From: Planctomycetota bacterium | GTDB lineage: Bacteria > Planctomycetota > Planctomycetia > Pirellulales > PLA5 | DNA: 64,000 nt | Assembly (NCBI GenBank): GCA_003576845.1 | Contig: QEVJ01000036.1 | Location: 32,746-96,745 of the forward strand | Direction: 5' to 3' | Part shown: piece after piece, positions 1-8,749 of the stretch | How positions within the stretch are numbered: position 1 is the first letter of the stretch | Layout of the letters: every line of letters begins with the position of its first letter | Notes under the pieces: model-generated | Told to the model about the DNA's origin: nothing | The model's input: only the letters and a program-made list of their open reading frames with translations | Databases searched by the model: none | Program-made: the position numbers and the translations under genes

Positions 1-1770
1 CTGGCGGACGATCTGGGCGTCTACGATTTGGGTTGTTACGGCCGGAAGGATCATCGGACGCCGCATCTCGATCGGCTGGCGACGCAGGGGATGCGGTTCA
101 CGTGCGCCTACTCGGCGCAATCGATTTGCTCGCCGTCGCGGGCGGCGCTGATGACGGGCAAATGTCCGGCGCGGCTCAATTTGACGAACTTCTTGCCGGG
201 TCGGGCCGATGCGCCTTCGCAGCGCTTGCTGCAGCCGCGGATCGAAGGGCAGTTGCCGCTGGAAGAGACGACGATTGCCGAGCTGCTCAAAAACGCGGGC
301 TATGCGACGGGGTTGTTCGGAAAGTGGCATCTGGGCGGCGAAGGGTTTTCGCCGCGGGAGCAGGGATTCGACACCGTCGCAATGCCGCCGGCGAACACAA
401 AGCCGTCGAGCACGGAAGGGGGCAAGGGCGAAATGGCGATCGCCGCGGCGGCGGAGAAGTTCATGGAGGAAAACCGCGATCGGCCGTTCTTTTGTTACGT
501 GCCGCACAACAATCCGCACATTCCGCTGGGGGCGTCGGAGGAGTTGATTGCGAGAAATAGCGAGGCGTTTCATCCGATGTACGCCGCGATGATCGAGACG
601 CTGGACGCTTCCGTCGGACGGTTGATGGCGAAGGTCGATGCGCTGGGACTTGGCGAGAAGACCATTTTCATCTTCACGAGCGACAATGGCGGGCTGCACG
701 TGCTCGAATCGCCGGGAACTCCGGCGACGCACAACGGGCCGTTTCGGGCGGGCAAGGGCTATCTGTACGAAGGCGGATTGCGCGAACCGCTCATCGTTCG
801 CTGGCCGGGCGTGGTCGCGAAGGGAAGCACGTGCGACGCGCCGATGGTGCTGACCGATCTCGTGCCGACGCTGCTCAAGGCCGCTGGAGTCGATCCGGAA
901 AAGGCGGTTGGCCCGCTCGATGGCGTCGATATCACGCCGCTGTTTCGCGGCGAAGTGCTGGATGAGCGGACGTTCTATTGGCACTTTCCGAATTACACGA
1001 ACCAGGGCGGTCGGCCGGCGGGCGCGATTCGGCAGGGGAAATGGAAGGTCGTCGAGCAATTCGAGGACGAGAGCGCCGAGTTGTTCGATTTGGCCGAGGA
1101 CGTTGGGGAAACGAAGAATCTCGCAAAGGAAGAGCCGGAGCGAGCGGAGAGATTGCGCGGGGAGTTACGGGCATGGCGGAAGCGCGTCGGGGCGCGGATG
1201 CCGACGCGGAATCCGGATTTCGACGAAGCCATGCACCGGCGTTTGTATATCGATCAAGATTCGTCGCGGCTCGTGCCGGGGGCCACGGCGGCGGAGACGG
1301 CGCCAGCGTGGCGGGAATGGCGGAATGCGATGAACGCGGCCGTCAAAGGCCAGTCGCCGCGCGTGACGCCCGCCAAGGGAGACATTCACTTGCACGCCAA
1401 GGACGCGAAGGTACACGGCAAGCGGCTGCGCTACGAGCCGGAGCCGCACAAGAACGTGCTGGGCTATTGGACGGAAGTCGGCGATTGGGCCGAGTGGGAG
1501 TTCGACGTGCCGGCGCCGGGCAATTATGAAATCGAGATTCAGCAGGGCTGCGGGAGCGGCAGCGGCGGCGCGGAGGTTGCCGTGGAAGTTGGCGGAAGGT
1601 CGCTCACGTTCCGCGTCGAAGAGACGGGGCATTTCCAGCAGATGATTCTCCGCGTCGCGGGGGAAGTCGAGCTCGCTGCGGGAAAGCAAACGCTCGCCGT
1701 TCGCCCGAAATCGAAGCCGGGTCCCGCGGTAATGGATTTGCGGCGTATCGTCTTGCGCCCAGCGGGGTGA
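1..1770 (+). CDS. Sulfatase, arylsulfatase A-like (5' end outside window)
   Basis: The reading frame is open from base 1, so the true start lies upstream. The first residues, LADDLG, are the metal-binding Asp pair typical of the sulfatase N-terminus. The formylglycine motif CSPSR is encoded from base 127; its Cys is the residue matured by a formylglycine-generating enzyme. Further family marks are a GKWHLG segment and a TSDNGG metal site. After the alpha/beta sulfatase core there is an extra C-terminal domain of about 120 residues (roughly bases 1375-1770) that looks like a beta-sandwich carbohydrate-binding module. Such proteins are usually exported and remove sulfate esters from polysaccharides, a major planctomycete lifestyle. 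The export signal would be in the missing N-terminus. The substrate cannot be told from sequence. Confidence 0.93.
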   Translation: MADDLGVYDLGCYGRKDHRTPHLDRLATQGMRFTCAYSAQSICSPSRAALMTGKCPARLNLTNFLPGRADAPSQRLLQPRIEGQLPLEETTIAELLKNAGYATGLFGKWHLGGEGFSPREQGFDTVAMPPANTKPSSTEGGKGEMAIAAAAEKFMEENRDRPFFCYVPHNNPHIPLGASEELIARNSEAFHPMYAAMIETLDASVGRLMAKVDALGLGEKTIFIFTSDNGGLHVLESPGTPATHNGPFRAGKGYLYEGGLREPLIVRWPGVVAKGSTCDAPMVLTDLVPTLLKAAGVDPEKAVGPLDGVDITPLFRGEVLDERTFYWHFPNYTNQGGRPAGAIRQGKWKVVEQFEDESAELFDLAEDVGETKNLAKEEPERAERLRGELRAWRKRVGARMPTRNPDFDEAMHRRLYIDQDSSRLVPGATAAETAPAWREWRNAMNAAVKGQSPRVTPAKGDIHLHAKDAKVHGKRLRYEPEPHKNVLGYWTEVGDWAEWEFDVPAPGNYEIEIQQGCGSGSGGAEVAVEVGGRSLTFRVEETGHFQQMILRVAGEVELAAGKQTLAVRPKSKPGPAVMDLRRIVLRPAG

Positions 1771-2014
1771 GCGGCCGATTTTTGCGGTAAATATCATGTC
1801 CGAGCCGTCGCTCAATCCCCATCAACAGTTGGGATAGGGAGAGGTGTGCGAGCCTTGCAGCGGGCAAGGTTCGGCGGCCGATCGACGATGCACAACCGAA
1901 ACAGTCGTCCGGCATCCCTCTCGGACGCCGGTCCGTTCTCGGTGACGGTCTCCCGGTTCATCTGCGTTCTCGACTGGACGTCCATATTGCGCTTTCCCGG
2001 TAAGGAGCGAAGCG

Positions 2015-2875
2015 ATGGGAGCGATTTGGGACGGTGGGTATCAGGTGGAGTTGGAGCGTAAAGACATTCACAAGTCGTGCAAATGGGGGCACGGCGATCA
2101 TAGCGCCAATAAGATCGCCGTCGTCAACATGGCGTTCCGGCTGTTCTATCAGGGCCGCCGAGTGATCTTGAAAACGAAGAGCAAAAAAATCAAGAAGCGG
2201 TTGGCCGAGATGCTCGAAGACGCGGCGACGTCGGGCTACAACGATATGCAGGACGCCTGCGACCATCTCGACGAGCGCATGAACGACGATCCGTGGTGGA
2301 CGGACACGGCGACGAAATACGCGTCGATTCCGGGCTGGGTGACGCACGACGGGCGGTTCCAAGTTCCGGGCGTGCACGCATCGCTTCCGGACGGCCCTGT
2401 GAACTTTCTCAAGGCGGTCGAAGAGCAAGTCGCCGACCTCAAGAAATCGTCCGTCGAGAAGTATTTGCCGCCGGTCGACGAGCTGATCAAAGCCTGGGAG
2501 AAAGGGGCCTACGAGGGAGCCGTGGAATCGATCAAGAAGGTCAAATCGGTCGCGGACACGATCGAACCGTGGATGTGGATCGCGCCCGACAAGGTAAACG
2601 CCGCCTTGGAGGAAGGCAAGAAATGGCTTTCGTATGCGTCGCTCGTCACGGATTTCGTCGACTGCATCGACGAAGTCGACAAGTACCGCAGCGCGGGCTT
2701 CAACGATAAGACGTCCGTGGCGTTCGTGGCGTTGAAAAAAGCCGTGGGATTCGTGCCGGTCTTCGGTCAGTTCTACGAGGAGGCCCTGGAGAGTTGTCCG
2801 AGCTTTCTGGGCGACTTCAAAGAAGCCGTCGAAACCCGGCAGGAGCGGATATTGAACATCTCGCGAAGCAATTAG
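2015..2875 (+). CDS. Hypothetical protein, orphan, 286 aa
   Basis: I do not recognise this protein. The ATG at 2015 follows a good ribosome-binding site (TAAGGAG, about 7 bases upstream). The product has no signal peptide or clear membrane segment. It is rich in Lys, Asp and Trp, and the middle and C-terminal parts look alpha-helical. A conserved-looking stretch near the C-terminus reads VGFVPVFGQFYEEALE. Its base composition is less GC-rich than its neighbours, which together with its isolated position could mean horizontal gain. It sits alone between a sulfatase and a chromate transporter with about 240 and 140 bp of noncoding DNA on its sides. A function should not be assigned. Confidence 0.75.
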   Translation: MGAIWDGGYQVELERKDIHKSCKWGHGDHSANKIAVVNMAFRLFYQGRRVILKTKSKKIKKRLAEMLEDAATSGYNDMQDACDHLDERMNDDPWWTDTATKYASIPGWVTHDGRFQVPGVHASLPDGPVNFLKAVEEQVADLKKSSVEKYLPPVDELIKAWEKGAYEGAVESIKKVKSVADTIEPWMWIAPDKVNAALEEGKKWLSYASLVTDFVDCIDEVDKYRSAGFNDKTSVAFVALKKAVGFVPVFGQFYEEALESCPSFLGDFKEAVETRQERILNISRSN

Positions 2876-3019
2876 CGGCCGAGCGGGCCGGCACGCGCCG
2901 GTGCGATCGTTGATCGCGCGAATGGGCCTCGGCAAGCAAGTCATCCTGCGGTACAACCAGCGGGCTGTGCTGCGGCTGTTTGGCCTGCTGCGGCAAGCAT
3001 CTTGCACGCGACGGCCCGA

Positions 3020-4414
3020 ATGAACGCGAGCGAAAAAGGCGTAATCCAGGATTGCCCTCGGGCGATTACCCTGCGCGAAGCATTCCCCATTTGGTGTCGC
3101 GTCGCTGCGCTGAGTTTCGGGGGACCGGCGGGGCAAATCGCCGTCATGCACCGGATTCTCGTCGACGAGAAGCGGTGGATTTCCGAGGAGCGGTTTCTGC
3201 ACGCCCTCAACTATTGCATGTTGCTGCCCGGGCCGGAGGCGCAGCAGTTGGCAACGTATATCGGCTGGCTGATGTACCGCGCCGTAGGCGGACTGATGGC
3301 GGGTGTGTTATTCGTGTTGCCGGGATGTTTGGCAATACTGGGATTGAGCATTCTGTATGCGCAGTACCGCGACGTGGCGATCGTGGCGGCGGTGTTTTTC
3401 GGGCTCAAGCCGGCCGTGATGGCGATCGTGTTCGAGGCGGTGCAGCGGATCGGCAAACGGGTGCTCAAGAACGGGGCGACGCTGACGATCGCGGCGGCGG
3501 CGTTCGTAGCGATTTTCTTCTTCGACGTTCCTTTTCCCGCGGTGATTGCGACGGCGGCGGCAATCGGGTTCGTCGGCGGCCGCGCGGCGCCGCAATACTT
3601 CGCGGTTGGTCAGGGACACGGCAAGGCGGGCGGCGATTCGCCGAGCACCAGGCCGACTGTCGCGATTCTTCACGACGACGTGCAGCCATCGCTGTACCGG
3701 GCGGTGGTGGTGAGCGCCATCTGTCTGATATTGTGGTTTGGCCCGCTCGTGGCGATTGCGGTCCTTTTCGGCCGCGAGTCGACATATTGGCACGAGGGCA
3801 TATTTTTCAGCAAGGCGGCGGTCGTGACCTTTGGCGGCGCGTACTCGGTGCTGGCCTACGTCGCGCAGCAGGCGGTCGAGCGGTACGGCTGGCTAATGCC
3901 CGGCGAGATGCTCGACGGACTGGGAATGGCGGAAACGACGCCGGGGCCGCTGATTATGGTCGTGCAGTTCGTCGGTTTTTTGGGCGCGTACCGGAATCCA
4001 GGGCCGCTCGATCCGCTGGCGGCCGGCGTGCTCGGGTCGCTCGTGACGACGTGGGTGACGTTCGTGCCATGCTTCTATTGGATCTTTCTCGGCGCGCCGT
4101 ATATCGAACGGCTGCGGGGAAACCGGCTGCTCGGCTCGGCGCTGTCGGCGATCACCGCGGCGGTCGTGGGCGTAATCTTGAACCTTGCGGTCTGGTTCGC
4201 GTTGCACGTGCTGTTCGCAAGCGTTGTCGAGCGGCGATTCGCCGGCGTGCGGGTGCTCGTTCCCGAATGGACGACGCTCAACATCGCCGCGGCGGCGATC
4301 GCGATTCTGGCTTGCGGATTGACGTTCTGCTGGAAGCGCGGGATGGCCGTTACGCTGGCGACCTGTGCGGCGGTCGGCGCAATGATTTACCTGGCGTGGC
4401 CGGGCGCACGCTGA
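3020..4414 (+). CDS. chrA: Chromate transporter, ChrA/CHR family, two-domain form
   Basis: The product is about 464 residues, the usual size of the long CHR family with two homologous halves. Each half carries the signature: SFGGPAGQIAVMHR followed by a PGPEAQQLATY segment in the first half, and TFGGAY followed by TTPGPLIMVVQFVGF in the second. About ten hydrophobic segments are visible. Family members export chromate from the cytoplasm, some with sulfate-linked exchange. I chose the ATG at 3020; a TTG at 3002 is in frame but has no better ribosome-binding site. The gene stands alone, with no chrB-like regulator beside it, so a role in chromate resistance is family-level inference. Confidence 0.9.
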   Translation: MNASEKGVIQDCPRAITLREAFPIWCRVAALSFGGPAGQIAVMHRILVDEKRWISEERFLHALNYCMLLPGPEAQQLATYIGWLMYRAVGGLMAGVLFVLPGCLAILGLSILYAQYRDVAIVAAVFFGLKPAVMAIVFEAVQRIGKRVLKNGATLTIAAAAFVAIFFFDVPFPAVIATAAAIGFVGGRAAPQYFAVGQGHGKAGGDSPSTRPTVAILHDDVQPSLYRAVVVSAICLILWFGPLVAIAVLFGRESTYWHEGIFFSKAAVVTFGGAYSVLAYVAQQAVERYGWLMPGEMLDGLGMAETTPGPLIMVVQFVGFLGAYRNPGPLDPLAAGVLGSLVTTWVTFVPCFYWIFLGAPYIERLRGNRLLGSALSAITAAVVGVILNLAVWFALHVLFASVVERRFAGVRVLVPEWTTLNIAAAAIAILACGLTFCWKRGMAVTLATCAAVGAMIYLAWPGAR

Positions 4415-4544
4415 CCCGTTGCGGATGCCGGCCTATCAGTGGCTGCGAAACTGCGGCTCGACAACGCGGTCCCGCGCGCGGCGCGGGAATCCACCCGTGC
4501 CGTCGCGCGAGCACCGCGATTCGATCCGATACGACAGCCGGTCG

Positions 4545-5540
4545 TTACCGCGAACAAAGCTTGCGGCGCAAAACCGGCAACAGCGCGAGGCCGCCGAAGG
4601 CGACGAGGGCGATCGACGAAGGTTCGGGGACGGCCGTGTGGATGCTGAAGTCGTCGAAGTAGTTCTTGCCGCCGGTGCCGCTGGCGACGCCGTCTTCGAG
4701 TTGCCAGCGGAGGGTGGTGATGTTCTGCAGCGGCAAGCCGAGCGGCGTGCCGGCCGGGACCATCGTCGACCAGGTGTTCGTGCCGACGTCGTAATAGTCG
4801 AGTCCGAACGTGTCGGCGGTCAGGTCGACCTTGATGTCGATGCCGTCCCAATTCGTGGCGTCGGCATATACGCCGGTGAAGTTCCAGGGGCTCGACGGCG
4901 AATCGCGCCAGGTGACTTCGTTATCGCGGGCGTATCCCCACTGCATGCCGATATTTCCCAGGCTGTCTTTGAGGCTGAGCGTGAACTTGTGGCTGGCCTG
5001 GCCGGAGGGATCGGGAACGTCGACGGGGTTCGGGCAGAAGTAGAAACCGATCGACGACACGCCGCTCGTGACGCTCGCCGGCACGGGGCCGCCCGTGTCG
5101 AACGTGTCGATCGTGTATTCGTAGATCGCGGGGCCGGTACCGAAGGGCGTGTCGTTGCGGAAGGCGAGGTTCGCGCCATCGCCGCCGCGGCCGGGGAAGT
5201 GACCGCCGAGCAGGTAGGCCGGCTCGTTGTTCGGATCGGTGGGCGGATAGGGCAACCCGGGAGCGAGGTACGCGTTGCGATCGGCGGTGTTGTCGAACAC
5301 GCCGCCGACGGGGCTCTTGAGCTTCCACAAGCCGGAATCGGCGATGATTTGCATCGTCGGTCCGCCGCCGGCGTTGACGCCGGATTGGCCGGCGTTGTAG
5401 TAGGTGACGTCGCCGAGCATCGTGCCGTACTGCGGATAGTATCCGTCGTTGGCGTGAAAACTTCCCAAGTAAGCCAGGGCTTGCGCCGGCAGCGAGAGCG
5501 CCGCGGCGAGCGCGGCCAGGAGGACGAAATGCGCTTTCAT
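4545..5540 (-). CDS. PEP-CTERM sorting-domain protein
   Basis: This is a secreted protein of about 331 residues. It begins with a signal peptide (MKAHFVLLAALAAALSL then an Ala-rich cleavage region) and ends with VPEPSSIALVAFGGLALL plus LRRK, the PEP-CTERM anchor recognised by exosortase. The body between them is a beta-rich secreted domain without a recognised catalytic motif. I chose the ATG at 5540 because it starts directly at the signal peptide; the open frame extends further upstream without supporting sequence. It probably ends up on the cell surface or in exopolysaccharide. It is transcribed away from the Tat-exported enolase-family gene at 6132. Confidence 0.85.
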   Translation of the reverse strand: MKAHFVLLAALAAALSLPAQALAYLGSFHANDGYYPQYGTMLGDVTYYNAGQSGVNAGGGPTMQIIADSGLWKLKSPVGGVFDNTADRNAYLAPGLPYPPTDPNNEPAYLLGGHFPGRGGDGANLAFRNDTPFGTGPAIYEYTIDTFDTGGPVPASVTSGVSSIGFYFCPNPVDVPDPSGQASHKFTLSLKDSLGNIGMQWGYARDNEVTWRDSPSSPWNFTGVYADATNWDGIDIKVDLTADTFGLDYYDVGTNTWSTMVPAGTPLGLPLQNITTLRWQLEDGVASGTGGKNYFDDFSIHTAVPEPSSIALVAFGGLALLPVLRRKLCSR

Positions 5541-6131
5541 GAGACCACTCCACAGAAAAGAAACACGGGGCAGAAAAAGCGCCCGCGCCCGAACGAGCGC
5601 GGCGCATGGAACGCGAACTAACGGGTTAACGGAACGGCAAGACGGCCGACGGAACGCGCACGTTCGGCGCGGGCGGAGGGGAGCAATGCGCGCAGCATGG
5701 CGCAGCCGCAGACGGGAACCGAATTCGGCCCATAGGAGAACGCCGACCGCTCGAATTGCCTGCTTCCGGACTCGGGGGAAGCATCCGCCCGGCGGCCGAT
5801 GCCCGAAGCGTGCCACGAGCCGCACGACAGAACCTGGCGGCGCGGGGACGTATGCGAGGACTTGCGGGAAACTGGGCCGACGCTGCCGGTTTGCGGCGTG
5901 GGGCGCGCAGTTCCGGCAGAGCATCCAGCATGGTTACACGCCTGAACAGTGTCAAGAAAACATTGTGGGTTTAAGACCTTGGCATTGGAGGGGATAACCG
6001 CAGCGAACTCGGCAAACGGGGCTAAGGTGGACACGCGGACCGCGGTGAACGACACTGCAAACTCGGATTCGCGACTTGGCGCCGCCCAATCCGGGCATCG
6101 AAAACGTTCGACCGATCGAGGAGAGAAAGCG
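5541..6131. other. Divergent intergenic region, 591 bp
   Basis: This separates the PEP-CTERM gene from the enolase-superfamily gene and should hold both promoters. Open frames cross it on both strands but have no signal peptides, family motifs or ribosome-binding sites. I see no hairpin repeat of the families found elsewhere in the window. Confidence 0.5.
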
Positions 6132-7352
6132 ATGTTGGACCGCCGCACGTTTCTTGGCCGGTCGGCCCTGGCGATGGGGTCGAGCGTTGCCTTCGCGGGC
6201 CTGGGTCGCTTCGCGTGGGCGGACGATCTGCCGAACGATGTGAAAATCACCCGCGTCGTCGCGTTCGACCTGCCGCTCAAACGGGCGAAAATTGCCGGCA
6301 AGAATTCGCGGCTCGACGTGCACGGCGACACGTCGAGCGACGCAATGGTCCGGCTGTTCACGAACGCCGGCGTCGAGGGACTCGGTGCGTGTCGCATCGA
6401 CGAAAAGACGGCTCGCGGATTGCCCGGCAAAAGCCCGCTCGATTTCTTCCGGCGCGAGGCACGGCGGATGGGCGGGCCGCTCGGCAACGGAACGATGCCG
6501 CTGTGGGACCTGGCCGGGAAGTTGCTCAAGACACCGGCATACAAGCTGCTCGGCGGCGCGGGGGCCGAGCGTGTGCCGGTATACGATGGTTCGATCTACT
6601 TTGCCGACTTGCTGCCGCAGTACGCCGATCGGTGGCAGGATCGGTTTCGCGAGGAGATCGACCAAGGCCGCGAGCGCGGGCATGTCGCGTTCAAGATCAA
6701 GATCGGCCGCGGGGCGAAGTGGATGCCGCGCAGCGACGGCGACGCGCGCGACGTGGCGGTCGTCGAGACAATTCGCAAGCATGCCGGCCGCGAGGCGATT
6801 CTCGGCGTGGATGCGAACAACGGCTACGACCTGGCCGGCGCGAAACGGTTCGTCGACAAGACGGCTGACGCGAACCTCGCGTTTGCGGAAGAGATGTTCG
6901 AAGAGCGCGTCGAGCCGTGCTTGGAGTTCAAGCGGCACATTTCCGAGAAGAAACTCAAGACGCTGCTGGCCGACGGCGAGACGCAGAGCAAGCTCGACCC
7001 GTTCAAGCCGCTCGTCGAAGCCAAAGCGGTCGACGTGCTGCAAGGAGACATGAAGCACTTCGGCTTTGAGGGGATTTTGGACGAAGCCGACATGGCCGCG
7101 CCGCAGGGCATCCTCGTCGCACCGCACAACTGGGGTTCGCTCGTCGGGTACTACATGCAGCTTCACGTGGGCCGGGCGATCGAGAATTTCTATCGCGCGG
7201 AGCACGATCCGCTGTCGACCGACGTGCTGGTTGCCGAGGGTTATGCGATCAAGAATGGAGAGGCGACCGTGCCCGACGCGGCGGGGTTTGGGCTGGCGAT
7301 CGATGAGAAGAAGTTCGCGGGGCTCAAGGTGAAGGTCGATGTAAAGGCGTAA
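6132..7352 (+). CDS. Enolase-superfamily protein (mandelate racemase/muconate cycloisomerase type), Tat-exported
   Basis: The product is about 406 residues. It starts with a twin-arginine signal (RRTFLGRSALAMGSS, then a hydrophobic stretch ending FAWA), so it is exported folded. The enolase-like barrel shows the expected order: a KIKIG strand carrying the first catalytic Lys pair region, the VDANNGY metal Asp, the FAEEMFEE metal Glu, the LADGET acidic residue, and a late APHNWGS His. Family members abstract an alpha proton from carboxylate substrates such as sugar acids or muconates. Planctomycete homologues with Tat signals are common, but substrate is unknown. The ATG at 6132 lies a few bases after GAGAGAAAG, a fair ribosome-binding site. 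The gene is not in an obvious operon. Confidence 0.88.
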   Translation: MLDRRTFLGRSALAMGSSVAFAGLGRFAWADDLPNDVKITRVVAFDLPLKRAKIAGKNSRLDVHGDTSSDAMVRLFTNAGVEGLGACRIDEKTARGLPGKSPLDFFRREARRMGGPLGNGTMPLWDLAGKLLKTPAYKLLGGAGAERVPVYDGSIYFADLLPQYADRWQDRFREEIDQGRERGHVAFKIKIGRGAKWMPRSDGDARDVAVVETIRKHAGREAILGVDANNGYDLAGAKRFVDKTADANLAFAEEMFEERVEPCLEFKRHISEKKLKTLLADGETQSKLDPFKPLVEAKAVDVLQGDMKHFGFEGILDEADMAAPQGILVAPHNWGSLVGYYMQLHVGRAIENFYRAEHDPLSTDVLVAEGYAIKNGEATVPDAAGFGLAIDEKKFAGLKVKVDVKA

Positions 7353-7446
7353 ATGCCATGCGCCTCTTGACATCGCCAGCCCAATATAGAAGCCAAGTCA
7401 GGTCGGTCGGTTTGAGTATTAAAGAATTTGCGACGAACGCAGGCGG

Positions 7447-7905
7447 ATGGCGATGGGTAAGCGTCGCAAACGGAAGGCCTCGCTCGTCGGTCAGAGGCTC
7501 GAGGACTCGACCGCGGCGAACGGTCTGACCGCGGTCTCGTGGTTTCGCAAGAACACCGGGGCGTTGGGCGGATTGCTCGTGGTCGGTATCATGGCGGGCA
7601 TGGCCTGCGTGCGGATCGCGTCCGACGTATGCATCCGCTACACCCCGTTGACCCGCGGAAGCAAGGAGTGGGCTACCGGCGTGCTGCAAACGTACCCGGT
7701 CGGCGCGGTCACTCGCGTGTACTACGATCCTGGGAATCCCGGCGAAAGCGTGCTCAATCGTAGTTACACGGCGAAAGATTGGTTGCTGCTCGCCTTCTTG
7801 ATGCCTTTTGTTGCCGTAGGCGCTGCCTTGATCGTCCTGACCGTGCGAGCCGCAAGAGATTGCCGCATGGGTTCGACGAACGTTTCTCCGCGCATTGCCG
7901 ACTAA
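7447..7905 (+). CDS. DUF3592-like membrane protein
   Basis: This is a 152-residue protein with two membrane segments (about residues 36-56 and 115-138) flanking an extracytoplasmic domain. The region TYPVGAVTRVYYDPGNPGES matches the DUF3592 pattern, in which a short beta domain ends with a YYDP-x-NP turn. The N-terminus is basic. Two ATGs (7447 and 7453) are possible starts. No function is known for the family. It ends seven bases from the convergent zinc-ribbon gene. Confidence 0.75.
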   Translation: MAMGKRRKRKASLVGQRLEDSTAANGLTAVSWFRKNTGALGGLLVVGIMAGMACVRIASDVCIRYTPLTRGSKEWATGVLQTYPVGAVTRVYYDPGNPGESVLNRSYTAKDWLLLAFLMPFVAVGAALIVLTVRAARDCRMGSTNVSPRIAD

Positions 7906-7912
7906 TGTGTGG

Positions 7913-8383
7913 CTAGTTGTTCATCGCGATGACAATCATCCCGATCACGCCGAGGACGACGATCACGCCCAGGGCGATCGCCCAATTCATCCAGTTTTTG
8001 GCCTGCTTGTGGTGCATCCGTTCGATTTCTGCCTGGCGTTTGCGGCGGAATTCGATGCTGTCCTTTTCGCGGAGCTTGAACTGGGCGTTGCAGTGCGGGC
8101 AGAGGACTTCCTGGCCAAGCATGTCCTCGGGCGTTTCTAGTTCGTGGCCATTGGGGCAGGGAATGTGCAAGAGCCGGGGTTCGGCCGGTTCGTCCGCCGC
8201 GCCGCCGAAGCCGGGAAAGGCGGCTTCGGACTCCTCGGGCACGACGGCTTCGTAAACGGCGGCGGGGGCCGGCATGGGAATGATGAACACCATGCCGCAC
8301 TGCGGACAGCGGCATTGCTGTCCGCCCTGCGACTCGTCGCCTTCGAGCAGATGCCCGCGGGGGCACATGAATTGAAACGCCAT
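7913..8383 (-). CDS. Double zinc-ribbon membrane-anchored protein
   Basis: The 156-residue product has two treble-clef or zinc-ribbon units. The first is MCPRGHLLEG with CRCPQCG, the second CPNGHELETPEDMLG with CPHCNAQF, giving paired Cys/His ligands. A charged helix follows, then one C-terminal membrane segment (WAIALGVIVVLGVIGMIVIA). Planctomycetes encode many such ribbon-plus-TM proteins of unknown role. The ATG at 8383 begins just before the first ribbon; longer frames upstream carry no similarity. It converges on the DUF3592-like gene with a seven-base gap, so the two share a terminator region. Confidence 0.78.
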   Translation of the reverse strand: MAFQFMCPRGHLLEGDESQGGQQCRCPQCGMVFIIPMPAPAAVYEAVVPEESEAAFPGFGGAADEPAEPRLLHIPCPNGHELETPEDMLGQEVLCPHCNAQFKLREKDSIEFRRKRQAEIERMHHKQAKNWMNWAIALGVIVVLGVIGMIVIAMNN

Positions 8384-8700
8384 TGCGAATTTCCCTCTCG
8401 TTCCGGTGCGTTCGGCGAACGTTCGCCGCCGCCCCGGTGTCCTTGCGGGGCGACCATTCTGTTGTGTTCTATTGTGTACCGCGGGGCCGAAATCGTCCAA
8501 CGGGCATATTCCGCAGGGTGGTTGCTCCTTGGAGGAATCGGGTGCGGGTTCTACGATATGGCGGCATCGGCGTCGGGCGCTGCGTGAGGTGCGGCCGTGA
8601 TTCGCGATGTCGCGCCGATTGCCCCCGGTGTTTTCACCGGGGGCTAAATGACTCCCGAACCCTGGCCAGCGACCCCTGAACCCTGACCCCCGCTCCTGCC
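8384..8700. other. Intergenic region with palindromic repeat
   Basis: No gene is supported here. The right part carries a copy of the CCCCCGGTG hairpin repeat (8618-8650), followed by a short run of CCCTGA/CCCTGG-type low-complexity sequence up to the damaged aminotransferase start. Confidence 0.5.
8618..8650 (+). repeat. Dispersed hairpin repeat type 1 (copy 1)
   Basis: A 33-bp unit: ATTGCCCCCGGTG, a four-base loop, then CACCGGGGGCTAAATG. The two halves of CCCCCGGTG pair perfectly into a short GC-rich hairpin. The same unit recurs at 11803, 18725 (inverted) and 37084, with variation almost only in the loop, which suggests constraint on the stem. Confidence 0.9.
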
Positions 8701-8749
8701 GTGTTCGAATCCATCCCGCTTCCCCAATCCCGAGAAGATCAACCTCGGC

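Noticed and set aside
1958..3202. 414-codon minus-strand frame opposite the orphan gene
   Set aside because: The plus-strand frame has the ribosome-binding site and protein-like composition.
2980..4662. 560-codon plus-strand frame over chrA
   Set aside because: It overlaps chrA in another frame and is basic and low-complexity.
7367..7390. TTGACA followed by TATAGA as a promoter
   Set aside because: The spacer is only 12 bases, too short for a sigma-70 promoter.
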